A stretch of 64,000 nt of DNA from positions 62,001 to 126,000 of the forward strand of contig JBCCBM010000002.1 of the NCBI GenBank assembly GCA_039034015.1, in the 5' to 3' direction. Positions within the stretch are counted from its first letter, which is position 1, and every line of letters starts with the position of its first letter. This DNA comes from Acuticoccus sp039034015. Lineage in GTDB: Bacteria > Pseudomonadota > Alphaproteobacteria > Rhizobiales > Amorphaceae. Below the pieces are notes generated by a model. The model ran no database searches, was not told the origin of the DNA, and saw only the letters and a program-made list of their open reading frames with translations. This document shows positions 26,134 through 34,479 of the stretch, piece after piece. The translations under genes and the position numbers were made by a program.

Positions 26134-26877
26134 TTAAGCCGGGACCATGCCGGAGGCGCGGCGGAGGGCGGCCACATCATCCAAACGCACAAGACGGGCC
26201 TCTTCAAATGATAGGAGCTTTTGGTCGCGGAGCGCGGTGAGACGGCGGCTCACGGTCTCAATGGTGAGGCCCAAGTACGCTGCCATTTGTGCGCGCGTGA
26301 TGGGGATCTCCACCAAAGCGCCATCCCCCACTGGCGTGGAGGCGGTGTGCGCGCAGCCCGTTGCGGCCTGGCGCTGGGCCATGCGGATCAAGAAGGTTGC
26401 CACCCGCTCTGTCGCCGTCTTTTGACCGAGGAGCAGCATCCACTCCCGCGCGTCCTGCAAGGCGTCGAACGCGTGGCTGGTGACGGCTTGCCGAAGCGCA
26501 GGGTAGCCCACCATCAAATTGTCAAACGCGGTGCGATCAAACTGGCACACTGTGGAGCGGACAATGGCCGTCACCGTGGTGTCAGCGTGGGTGTTTTGGG
26601 CATTGCCGTGAAAGTCGGCCGGAAAGAGGAGCGAGACAATCTGCTCCCGCCCGTCCGGCAATGACTTTCGCTCCGCCAGAAGACCCGTCACGACGTTGCC
26701 GAAAACGTCAGGCTCCCCCTCGGTCACAATCACCTGCCCGGCCGCCACCGTGCGGTGGCGGGAAATGCCGTTCAGCGCGGTCAATTCTATCGGCGAAAGG
26801 GCCGCGCAAAGGCTGCGCGAGCGGATCACACACCGCGCGCACGACCGCGGGATCTCGGGACAATTTTCGACGGACAC
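26134..26877 (-). CDS. FNR/FixK-type transcription regulator with four-cysteine iron-sulfur motif
   Basis: A 247-residue Crp/Fnr regulator. Cysteines at residues 13, 16 and 24 (C-x2-C-x7-C) plus Cys111 match the oxygen-sensing [4Fe-4S] ligands of FNR/FnrL proteins; Cys6 is extra. The cyclic-nucleotide-like beta domain spans about residues 35-130. The C-terminal helix-turn-helix carries TIETVSRRL, with the E-x-x-S-R contacts that read TTGAT half sites. It probably switches respiratory genes under low oxygen. No target genes are obvious nearby. Confidence 0.9.
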   Translation of the reverse strand: MSVENCPEIPRSCARCVIRSRSLCAALSPIELTALNGISRHRTVAAGQVIVTEGEPDVFGNVVTGLLAERKSLPDGREQIVSLLFPADFHGNAQNTHADTTVTAIVRSTVCQFDRTAFDNLMVGYPALRQAVTSHAFDALQDAREWMLLLGQKTATERVATFLIRMAQRQAATGCAHTASTPVGDGALVEIPITRAQMAAYLGLTIETVSRRLTALRDQKLLSFEEARLVRLDDVAALRRASGMVPA

Positions 26878-26946
26878 GACGCACCCTTCACCACCCCAGC
26901 AACCGTCACTGTGGACCAGCGCGGGCGCGCCGTCGAGGCGCCTTGG

Positions 26947-27735
26947 TCAATGGGCAAAGGTGACGGCGATCGTGGAAAGGGGCGTGTCGCAAAACCGCGC
27001 TTCAACGTGCGCGCCCGGCGCCACCTTGAGTGCATCGGTGAGCGTGCCCGTCGTCACGATATCGCCTGCGGCGAGCGGGGCGGCCCCGTCCGCGGAAAGG
27101 GCCGCCACCAAATGGCGGAGCGCTGCCATCGGTCCATCCAAAACGTCTGCGCCTCGGCCGGTGGCGCAGAGGTCGCCGTTCTGGAAAAGTTGCAGGGTGA
27201 GGGCCGGGAGCGCGTTGGCAAATGCGCCGTTGGGCACCGCGGGCCCCAACAGCAACGCCCCGTGGAGCGCGCCCATCGCCGCACAATCCTCAAGCGTAAA
27301 GCGCCACCCGGGGTAAACGCTGTGCACAATCTCAAAGGCGGGCGCAAACCAGTCGACCGTCTCCAGCAGCGCGCGCTCGTCCATGGCGGGGGTTGGGGCC
27401 GTGCGCAGTTTGAGCGCCACCTCTGGCTCCAACCGCGGCTCAAGATAGGGGCTGAGGGAAAAGGGGGTGCCATCAAGCGCGCGCACGCTGGTGTGGGTGA
27501 GATCGCCCCACATGGGCGCATCGACCCCATAAAGCGGCCAGATGGAGCGATTGGTGAAGCCGATCTTGCGGCCCACCACCGGCTCCCCGCGCAGGGCTCG
27601 CAGCCGCGTTGCGACCGCCACCGCGCTGTCATGGTCAAACCCGTCGCCGCGCGCTGAGAACGGCGTGATTTGCCGGCCGGCGCGGACGGCATCAAAAATC
27701 TCGCGGGCGACCGCGTCGGTGTTGATCGTGCTCAC
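26947..27735 (-). CDS. 2-keto-4-pentenoate hydratase-family protein
   Basis: A 262-residue member of the hydratase/fumarylacetoacetate-hydrolase group used in meta-cleavage of aromatic compounds. Signs of the family are GRKIGFTNRSIWPLYGVD, ALDGTPFSL, LEPEVALKL (metal-ligand glutamates) and a C-terminal DIVTTGTLTDA turn. I start at the GTG at 27735, seven bases after GGGGAGT, where the protein-like sequence begins. It diverges from the GST gene; no other meta-cleavage genes are in the window. Confidence 0.82.
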   Translation of the reverse strand: MSTINTDAVAREIFDAVRAGRQITPFSARGDGFDHDSAVAVATRLRALRGEPVVGRKIGFTNRSIWPLYGVDAPMWGDLTHTSVRALDGTPFSLSPYLEPRLEPEVALKLRTAPTPAMDERALLETVDWFAPAFEIVHSVYPGWRFTLEDCAAMGALHGALLLGPAVPNGAFANALPALTLQLFQNGDLCATGRGADVLDGPMAALRHLVAALSADGAAPLAAGDIVTTGTLTDALKVAPGAHVEARFCDTPLSTIAVTFAH

Positions 27736-27838
27736 CCAAGACTCCCCTTTCGGCACGCGGGCCGGAAAGGCGGGGCGGGCCCGCTCCCCGTTTGCGCCGT
27801 GTGCCATAAAACGCCACCCACACACCAATGGAGCGGCC

Positions 27839-28465
27839 ATGACCATCGCGCTTTACACCTGGGGCACCCCCAACGGCAAAAAGGCCTCGATCATGTTGGA
27901 GGAGGTGGGGCTCAGCTACACCGTCCACCCCATCAACATTATGAAGGACGAACAATTCGCCCCAGACTTTCTAAGAATCTCGCCCAACAACAAGATCCCC
28001 GCCATTGTCGACACGGAGACTGGCCAGGCGATCATGGAATCGGGCGCCATCTTGCTCTATCTCGCGGAGAAGACCGGCCAGCTTCTGCCCGAGGGTGCCG
28101 CGCGGTGGGACGCGCTCCAATGGCTGATGTGGCAGATGGGCGGCTTTGGGCCGATGCTTGGTCAAGCGCACCACTTTCACCGCTTCAACCCCGGCAAATA
28201 CGCTTATCCCGAAGAGCGCTATCTGAAGGAGGCGGCGCGGCTTTACGGCGTTCTGGACACCCACCTTGCCGACCGCGCCTTTATTGCGGGCACCTACAGT
28301 GTTGCCGATGTCGCGGCCTTTCCCTGGGCCGCGCGGCACGAGTGGCACGGCATTGACCTTGAGACCTTTCCAAACGTGAAGCGGTGGTACACCGCCATTG
28401 CCGCGCGGGAGGCGGTGCAGCGCGGCTATAATGTGCCATCGCCCCAGCCGATCCCGGGGGTCTAA
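27839..28465 (+). CDS. Glutathione S-transferase, YfcG/Ure2p-like
   Basis: A 208-residue GST. The N-terminal thioredoxin fold begins TIALYTWGTPNGKKASIMLE, where TPNGKK is typical of YfcG/nu-class enzymes that act as disulfide-bond reductases. It continues with the cis-proline NNKIPAIVD and glutathione-binding MESGAILLYLAE. The helical domain follows (QMGGFGPMLGQ, then AYPEERYLKE). I chose the ATG at 27839, preceded by GGAG. Confidence 0.92.
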   Translation: MTIALYTWGTPNGKKASIMLEEVGLSYTVHPINIMKDEQFAPDFLRISPNNKIPAIVDTETGQAIMESGAILLYLAEKTGQLLPEGAARWDALQWLMWQMGGFGPMLGQAHHFHRFNPGKYAYPEERYLKEAARLYGVLDTHLADRAFIAGTYSVADVAAFPWAARHEWHGIDLETFPNVKRWYTAIAAREAVQRGYNVPSPQPIPGV

Positions 28466-28492
28466 TCCCGTGCGGGGCGGCGGCCGAACGGT

Positions 28493-29203
28493 TCAGGCAA
28501 GGAGCGTGCGGTTGAGCACGTAAAGCGCAATGGCCGCCGCGTTTGACACATTGAGGGAGGCGAGCGCGCCTGGCGCCTCGATGCGCGCCGTCATCCCCGC
28601 TTTGGCGCGCACGCCTTGGCGCACGCCCTTGCCCTCCGCGCCCAGGATGAGCGCGAACTTGTCGGCAGGGGGGAGCGCTTCCAGCGGGGCCTCCGCCGCA
28701 CTGTCGAGGGCCGCCGTTGCAAAGCCCAGCGCCTGCAACTCGCCCACCGCGCGCGACATGTTGGTCACCGGCACAATTGGCACAAGGTCGAGCGCGCCGG
28801 ACGCGGCCTTGGCCAGCACCCCCGTCTCGGCGGCCGTGTTGCGCCGTGTGGTCACAACGCCGGCAACGTTGAAGGCGGCGGCTGAGCGCAGGACCGCCCC
28901 GACATTGTGCGGATCGGTGATCTGGTCCAGGCACAGGATCGCGCGGCCATGGCGCAGCGTTTCCAGGGTTTTATGGTCGAGGGGGTCGGTGTAGGCCGCA
29001 ACGCCTTGGTGGACCGCATCGCCCAAGAGTTTGCTCAGCATGCGAACGTCGACGAGCTCGGGCGTGTGGCCGGGCCGATCGAGCCGGGCGGCCGCGTTTC
29101 GCGTCGCCAACAGCCGGTGCACGGTGCGATTGGGGTTGTCGAGCGCAGCGCGGACGGTGTGAAGGCCGTAAAGCCAGTAGGGTTCGCAATCGTCCACGCC
29201 CAT
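28493..29203 (-). CDS. SpoU-family RNA 2'-O-methyltransferase (RlmB-like)
   Basis: A 236-residue SPOUT methyltransferase. The N-terminal substrate-binding part opens WLYGLHTVRAALDNP as in RlmB, which methylates G2251 of 23S rRNA. The trefoil-knot SAM site is shown by LCLDQITDPHNVGAVLRSAA, FALILGAEGKGV and SLNVSNAAAIALY. It sits next to tRNA-Tyr, transcribed away from it. The specific RNA target is inferred from overall similarity. Confidence 0.88.
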   Translation of the reverse strand: MGVDDCEPYWLYGLHTVRAALDNPNRTVHRLLATRNAAARLDRPGHTPELVDVRMLSKLLGDAVHQGVAAYTDPLDHKTLETLRHGRAILCLDQITDPHNVGAVLRSAAAFNVAGVVTTRRNTAAETGVLAKAASGALDLVPIVPVTNMSRAVGELQALGFATAALDSAAEAPLEALPPADKFALILGAEGKGVRQGVRAKAGMTARIEAPGALASLNVSNAAAIALYVLNRTLLA

Positions 29204-29255
29204 GCTCCGTTGACTTCCGTGAAGCGCCCTTTTATCACCCCGCAGCGTTCGCGCT

Positions 29256-29340
29256 GGAGGGATGCCCGAGTGGCTAAAGGGGGCGGACTGTAAATCCGCT
29301 GGCTATGCCTACGTTGGTTCGAATCCAACTCCCTCCACCA
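29256..29340 (+). tRNA. tRNA-Tyr (anticodon GTA)
   Basis: The acceptor stem GGAGGGA pairs with TCCCTCC. The anticodon arm GCGGA-CTGTAAA-TCCGC gives GTA. A long class II variable arm (around CTATGCCTACG), a T arm with GGTTCGAATCC, and discriminator A with encoded CCA complete an 85-base gene. Confidence 0.96.
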
Positions 29341-29455
29341 AATCCCCCGCGCGCCTCACGGTCAACAGTTACAGCGCCCGCGCTCCGGTTGCTTCAGCGG
29401 GTGAGAGCCCCCACAACACGCTTGTTGAGACGGCCGCGTCCAGCGGGGAGCGCAC

Positions 29456-30286
29456 ATGATGGATCAGATTGTCGGTTCGCGCGAGGCGCGGGTGGACGGA
29501 CCGGCGGAGGCCCGGGCCAAAAGCGCCGGTGATCGCCGCGCCGCGCTCTACCGCATGGCAAACGACGACCACATTTGCCCCTTTGGCTTGCGCGCAAAAT
29601 CGCTCCTGCGCTGGCACGGCTATGGGGTGACCGACACCGTGCTCGCCACCCGCGAGGAGCAGGACGCTTTTAAGGCCGCCCACGCGGTCAAGACCACGCC
29701 GCAAACCTTCATCAACGGCGCGCGCATCGGCGGTTTTGACGATTTGCGCCGGCATCTGGGCCGCCCCGTCCCCGACAAGACGCGCACGACGTTCCGCCCC
29801 GTCATCGCAATTTTTGCAACGACGGCTCTTATGGCGCTTGCCCTCGTCATCAACGTTTCGGGCGGGTTCGACGCTGTCTTGTGGCTCAAATGGTTCTTCG
29901 CGACGGCCATGGTCGTCCTTGCGATCCAAAAGCTCCAAGATGTGGAGGGGTTCGCCAACGGCTTTTTGGGCTACGACCTCTTGGCGCGGAAGGCCCCGAT
30001 CTACGCCATGATCTACCCTTACGCGGAGGCCTTTGCTGGCCTTGGCATGATGCTGATGATCGCCAACATGGGGCCGCTCGTGTGGGTGGTGGCGCCGGTC
30101 TCCCTCGTGATCGGCGCGATTGGCGCGGTCAGTGTGGTGAAGGCGGTCTATGTGGACAAACGGGCGCTCAAATGCGCGTGCGTCGGCGGCGGGTCCAACG
30201 TCCCGCTGGGCTTCGTCAGCTTGACCGAAAACCTTGTGATGGCCGGGATGGGTGTTTGGATGCTGGCCGAGTGGCTTGCGCGGTAG
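29456..30286 (+). CDS. Glutaredoxin-MauE fusion membrane protein
   Basis: A 276-residue two-part protein. Residues about 30-105 form a glutaredoxin-like domain with active site CPFG (Cys41, monothiol) and cis-proline TTPQTFINGARIGGF. Residues about 115-275 contain four transmembrane helices of the MauE/DoxX-like redox-associated group, ending with KCACVGGGSNVPLGF, whose two cysteines could exchange disulfides with the glutaredoxin. It may move reducing power across the membrane. The start at 29456 follows GGGGAG by five bases. Confidence 0.85.
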   Translation: MMDQIVGSREARVDGPAEARAKSAGDRRAALYRMANDDHICPFGLRAKSLLRWHGYGVTDTVLATREEQDAFKAAHAVKTTPQTFINGARIGGFDDLRRHLGRPVPDKTRTTFRPVIAIFATTALMALALVINVSGGFDAVLWLKWFFATAMVVLAIQKLQDVEGFANGFLGYDLLARKAPIYAMIYPYAEAFAGLGMMLMIANMGPLVWVVAPVSLVIGAIGAVSVVKAVYVDKRALKCACVGGGSNVPLGFVSLTENLVMAGMGVWMLAEWLAR

Positions 30287-30365
30287 CTTATCCGCTTCGT
30301 GCCGGCGCGCGCCACCCGTTACTCTGGGTGAACGCTTGCGAAAAACGCCGCGAAGTCCTGGCGCG

Positions 30366-31139
30366 TCAGACCACCGTCAGTGTGTCGCCCGGGCGCAAAA
30401 CGCCGCCGCCCTCGACCGAGACGTAAAGCCCAAGGTCGGCGTGGCCCACGGTCTCGGTGAGGAGGCGTGGGATTGGAACATCGCGGGCGGCCGTTAAAGG
30501 GTTCACGGTGGTGGCCGCGCACCGCTCTGTGCGTAAAAGTCCGCGCAAACGAGCCGTTCCCGCGTTGATTGTGGCGCCCTCCAGCTGCAGCTCGCTCCAG
30601 GCGGGCCAGCCGTCAACCACGATGTTGGCGCGAAAGCGCTCCGGCGTGATGGTGTGGCCGGTGCGGGCGGCAAAGTCGGCGATGGTGGCAAGGTTCACGA
30701 TCGAGACCGCCTGCATGAATTCGTCCGACACCACAGAGACATCGGTGAACCTGTGCCGCCCTTTGCCGCGCACCAGCCGGGGTGCGGCATCGGCGGAATG
30801 GCCAAGGTGCGCGGCAATGGCGTTTTCCGCCGCTGCAATGCCGTCGGCCGTGGCAAGGCGCGCGGTGGTCTCGGTCGCGCCAGAAAGGGTGAGCGTGTCG
30901 GTGGCGGGGTCGTAGCGGGTGGCAAGGGTTGCAAGGGCTGCATCCCTGGCGAGCATGTGGAAGGCGCGCTTTTGCAGCGGCGTCGGCGCGTCTTCATCAA
31001 AGGGCGTGCCGTGGCGGGCGAAGGCGAGAATGCGGTCGCCCACAAACCCTTCACCCGGCGTGAGGGATGCCTCGTGAAGGGGCTCGCCCGATAGACCCTT
31101 CACGGGGTACCGGGCGAGGGAGACGATGCTGGCCTCCAT
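30366..31139 (-). CDS. MOSC-domain protein
   Basis: A 257-residue cytosolic MOSC protein with an N-terminal beta-barrel (SIVSLARYPVKGLSGEPL). The MOSC core follows with FTDVSVVSDEFMQ, ERFRANIVVDG and the conserved cysteine in LLRTERCAATTVNP. Family members carry molybdenum cofactor or sulfur. The ATG overlaps the OpgH stop by one base (TGATG), so the two are one operon, though a functional link is not evident. Confidence 0.88.
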   Translation of the reverse strand: MEASIVSLARYPVKGLSGEPLHEASLTPGEGFVGDRILAFARHGTPFDEDAPTPLQKRAFHMLARDAALATLATRYDPATDTLTLSGATETTARLATADGIAAAENAIAAHLGHSADAAPRLVRGKGRHRFTDVSVVSDEFMQAVSIVNLATIADFAARTGHTITPERFRANIVVDGWPAWSELQLEGATINAGTARLRGLLRTERCAATTVNPLTAARDVPIPRLLTETVGHADLGLYVSVEGGGVLRPGDTLTVV

Positions 31140-32926
31140 CAGGCGCGCGCAAGCTCACCGTCAAGGCGCAGGAGCGGGGCTTGCGGCGCCCGGTCCTCCG
31201 GGATGTCGCAAAGCCCGGTGCGCACCGAGAGCGCGCCCACCCGGCGCGAGGCTGTGAAGACCGCAACCGGGATCGCAAGCGTCAACCCGATCAAGACGGG
31301 GGCGGCCCAGGGCAAGACGCTGGGCATTGCAACGGTGAGCGCGGTGCCAAGCGCCAGGCCAAAGAGCGTTTGCGGCCAGAACGTGCGCGCGGCCTCTCGC
31401 CACGTCACGGTGCGGCTTTCGCGCATTTGTGCCGACCATTTGATGGTGCGACCAAAAAGGAGGCCCACCGCAAAGACCGCGAGCGCAAAGCCGATCACGG
31501 GTGCCATCAGTGTTGAGAGCACAAGCTCCAGCGCGGCGCCGCCCAGGATGCGCCGCCGTCCGCCATAACGCCGCGTGTCGGCGCTGTTCGCCAAAATGCC
31601 GAAGAGGCCGATGAGTTTGGGCGCAAAGCTCATCGTCATGATCACGATGAAAAGGCCAAGGCCGACCAGTGGGTCAAACCCCGCCGCTGGCCCCTCAAAA
31701 GCGGTGAGCGCGCCAAACACCAAAAACGCCATCCACGCCGGCGGGCCCAGATACATCAAGATCGCGAGCGCCAGTTGCACACGGCTCACCGGCTTCAGCC
31801 CCTTCATGCCAAGGAGTTGAAAATACTGCATATTGCCTTGGCACCACCGGGTTTCCCGGCGGATGAAGTCGGGCAGGGAGGGCGGGTTTTCCTCAAAACT
31901 TTCACCCTCCACGGGAAGCACGCGCACATCATAGCCCGCCCGGCGCATGAGGACGGCCTCCACCTGGTCGTGGGAGAGGATGGGGCCTGAGAGCGGCCCC
32001 TTTCCAGGAAGGGTCGGCAGCGCGCACGCCTCTTTGAAGGGGCGCATGCGGATGATCGCATTGTGGCCCCAATAGGGGCCGCAATCACCCGTCCACCAGG
32101 CGGAGCCGGCGGTGTAGGTGCGCATCCCGTGCCGCATGCCAAATTGGAAGACGCGGGTGAACAGTGCATCCGACGGGCGCCCCACCACAAGGGTCTGGAG
32201 GAGGCCAAGGTTGGGGCTCTCGTCCATGGTGCGCACAAGGTCGGCCATCGCGGCGGCGGACATGTAGCTGTCGGCGTCGAGCGGCAGGAAGTAGGCGTAG
32301 GTGTCGGCAGTGCGGGCGCAAAACTCTTCAAGGTTGCCGGCCTTGTAGCCGCGATTGTCGGTGCGCCGGCGATAGAAGATCTGAGCGCCCCGGGGGGTGG
32401 TTGCGCGCCAGGCGGCGATGGCGGCCTCTTCCTCCGCCGCAATCTTTGGGTCGTTGGTGTCGCTGAGGACGTGGATGTCAAAATGGTCGGCCAGGCCCGC
32501 CTCCTCAAGGTCGGCGAGCATGGCGCGAAGGCGCGCAAAACAGGGCGCTGTGTCCTCGTTGCGGATGGCCATGGCGATGGCTGTTCGCCCCCGGAGCGGG
32601 GCGGCGGGGTTGGGCGCACGGGGCGCATCGGCCCCCGCCCGGCCGCTGGCAATCAGGATTGCCCCAATGGTGGAATTCCAAAACCCGATGGAGAGCCAGG
32701 GCAGCGTGATCACATAGGCGACCATCATGCCGACCCGGGCGGGCGTGACGCCACCCGAGAACAACAGGCTGCCCATCACCAGCGTCAAAGCGACGATGGT
32801 GACGGTGTTGAGCCCCAGCACAAGCCCGCGCCGCCAGGCGAGGGTTTTGGCCGGTGCGCCAAGGGTGGCGCGGGGCAGGGTGACCGCGAGAGGCGCGGCG
32901 GAATTCGTTACGTCAGCACGAAGCAT
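31139..32926 (-). CDS. opgH: Glucan biosynthesis glucosyltransferase OpgH
   Basis: An inner-membrane GT2 glycosyltransferase that makes the linear backbone of osmoregulated periplasmic glucans from UDP-glucose. It is 595 residues long, on the short side for the family. Visible features: paired N-terminal helices, the catalytic D-x-D type acids in LPLDADSYMS, the later acidic motif HDQVEAVLM, RRETRWCQGNMQ (the QxxRW equivalent), and C-terminal helices. The partner opgG is not in the window. A MOSC gene follows with overlapping stop and start. Confidence 0.93.
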   Translation of the reverse strand: MLRADVTNSAAPLAVTLPRATLGAPAKTLAWRRGLVLGLNTVTIVALTLVMGSLLFSGGVTPARVGMMVAYVITLPWLSIGFWNSTIGAILIASGRAGADAPRAPNPAAPLRGRTAIAMAIRNEDTAPCFARLRAMLADLEEAGLADHFDIHVLSDTNDPKIAAEEEAAIAAWRATTPRGAQIFYRRRTDNRGYKAGNLEEFCARTADTYAYFLPLDADSYMSAAAMADLVRTMDESPNLGLLQTLVVGRPSDALFTRVFQFGMRHGMRTYTAGSAWWTGDCGPYWGHNAIIRMRPFKEACALPTLPGKGPLSGPILSHDQVEAVLMRRAGYDVRVLPVEGESFEENPPSLPDFIRRETRWCQGNMQYFQLLGMKGLKPVSRVQLALAILMYLGPPAWMAFLVFGALTAFEGPAAGFDPLVGLGLFIVIMTMSFAPKLIGLFGILANSADTRRYGGRRRILGGAALELVLSTLMAPVIGFALAVFAVGLLFGRTIKWSAQMRESRTVTWREAARTFWPQTLFGLALGTALTVAMPSVLPWAAPVLIGLTLAIPVAVFTASRRVGALSVRTGLCDIPEDRAPQAPLLRLDGELARA

Positions 32927-33086
32927 AGGAGTTCCGTCAGACAGTTGCAGGCGAGCGCTGTGTCGCCATGCAATGGGGCATCGTCATGTTGAGACGCGGG
33001 CAAAGGCGTGCGTCCCGGGGTTTTGGTGCTATGGGCACCGCTGGCTGCACGCGGAATGAACACCCAACCAACCAGCGATCACAAAA

Positions 33087-34085
33087 ATGGCACAGGCGTC
33101 CGACAGTTCCACCGGCATCAAGGCGAGCGCCCTGTGGTGCGAAGACCGTGCCACTTACGCCATCCGTAGCGAGCGCGTCGTGCCCGCTACCAATGAAATG
33201 GCTGTGACAACAACGTGTTCCCTCATCAGCCGCGGCACCGAACGGTTGGTGGCCGAGGGTCGCGTCCCCGTCTCGGAGATGGACACGATGCGCTGCCCGC
33301 ACCAGGCCGGCACGTTTCCGTTCCCGGTTAAATATGGGTATGCCGCCGTGGGCTGCGACCCCGCTGGCCGGCGCGTTTTTGCCCTTTATCCCCATCAGGA
33401 CCGGTTTGCGCTGGCCGCCGATGCGCTCCAGCCTGTGCCGGACGCGGTGCCCGATGTGCGCGCCGCACTCGCGGCCAACATGGAAACCGCGCTCACAATT
33501 TTATGGGATTCTGGCGTTGGCCCCGGCGACACGGTGCTGGTGGTGGGGTGCGGCGTTGTGGGCGCGCTTGTCGCACGGCTGTGCGCGCGTGTCGCAGGGG
33601 TGCGGGTGACGGTGTGCGACACGAACCTTGCGCGGCGCGATGTCGCACACGCGCTGGGCGCCGCGTTTGCCACCCCCGATGCCGCGCCAGCGGATGTGGA
33701 TGTTGCGATCCACACCAGCGCAAACCCCGCCGGCCTTGCCACCGCCATTCAAGCGGCGGGCGTTGAGGCGCGCGTGGTGGAGGCAAGCTGGTATGGCGCG
33801 GGCACGCAACAGGTGCCGCTCGGCGGGCGCTTTCACGCGCGGCGGCTGGCGCTGATTTCGTCCCAGGTGGGGCGCATTCCGGCCACGCGGGCGGCCCGGT
33901 GGACGCACGGGCGGCGGCTTCAAACCGCGCTCACCCTCCTTGACGACCCGTGCCTTGATACGCTGTTGACGCATCGGATCGCGTTCGCCGACGCCCCGAC
34001 CGCGCTCCCCGCCCTTCTGACGGACCCCTCTGCCCTGGCGATCATCCTCGACTACCAAAAGGATTTTTCTCATGTTCGCCCTTGA
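33087..34085 (+). CDS. MDR-type (zinc alcohol dehydrogenase-like) oxidoreductase
   Basis: A 332-residue medium-chain dehydrogenase. The N-terminal half has SLISRGTERLVAEGR and FPVKYGYAAVG, as in a subgroup of MDR proteins that includes BchC-like enzymes. The NAD(P)-binding fold is VLVVGCGVVGALVARLCARV (about residues 151-170). The usual catalytic zinc cysteine and GHE motif are not evident. It is the first gene of a four-gene operon and overlaps the PTPS-like gene by 14 bases. The substrate is unknown. Confidence 0.82.
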   Translation: MAQASDSSTGIKASALWCEDRATYAIRSERVVPATNEMAVTTTCSLISRGTERLVAEGRVPVSEMDTMRCPHQAGTFPFPVKYGYAAVGCDPAGRRVFALYPHQDRFALAADALQPVPDAVPDVRAALAANMETALTILWDSGVGPGDTVLVVGCGVVGALVARLCARVAGVRVTVCDTNLARRDVAHALGAAFATPDAAPADVDVAIHTSANPAGLATAIQAAGVEARVVEASWYGAGTQQVPLGGRFHARRLALISSQVGRIPATRAARWTHGRRLQTALTLLDDPCLDTLLTHRIAFADAPTALPALLTDPSALAIILDYQKDFSHVRP

Positions 34086-34479
34086 AGTTCGCGACCATAT
34101 CATGATCGCTCACAGTCTGAAGGCCGAAGCCTTTGGCCCGGCCCAGCAAGTCCACGGGGCAACATTTGTGGTGGACGCCGCGTTCTTCTCCAAAGAGCTT
34201 GGCCCCCATGGCATTGTGGCGGACATTGGCTTGGCGGCCGACGCGCTCAAGGCGGTCCTTGCCCCGCTCAACTACAAAAACCTTGACGATCTTCCAGAGT
34301 TTGCCGGCCGCTTCTCCACCACCGAGGTGCTGGCCAAACACATTTTCGATGGCCTTGCCGAAAAACACCGCGCCGGCGCGCTGGGGCCGGATGGGGCTGG
34401 GATCAGCCGCATAAAGGTGTCGCTGGAGGAGAGCCACATTGCCCGCGCGTGGTACGAGGCGGACCTTCCGCCCGCGTGA
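34072..34479 (+). CDS. 6-pyruvoyl-tetrahydropterin synthase/QueD-fold protein lacking catalytic residues
   Basis: A 135-residue protein of the PTPS/QueD fold. Landmarks align: IAHSL, VHGATFVVDAAF, VADIGLAADALKAVL, FSTTEVLAKHIFDGLA and KVSLEESHIARAWYEA. Against QueD, the catalytic cysteine is absent, the zinc pair HGH is HGA (one ligand lost), and the D-H of the LDHHYLN region is N-Y. Only two of three zinc histidines and the final glutamate remain, so normal pterin chemistry is doubtful. It is tightly coupled to the flanking genes. Confidence 0.85.
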   Translation: MFALEVRDHIMIAHSLKAEAFGPAQQVHGATFVVDAAFFSKELGPHGIVADIGLAADALKAVLAPLNYKNLDDLPEFAGRFSTTEVLAKHIFDGLAEKHRAGALGPDGAGISRIKVSLEESHIARAWYEADLPPA

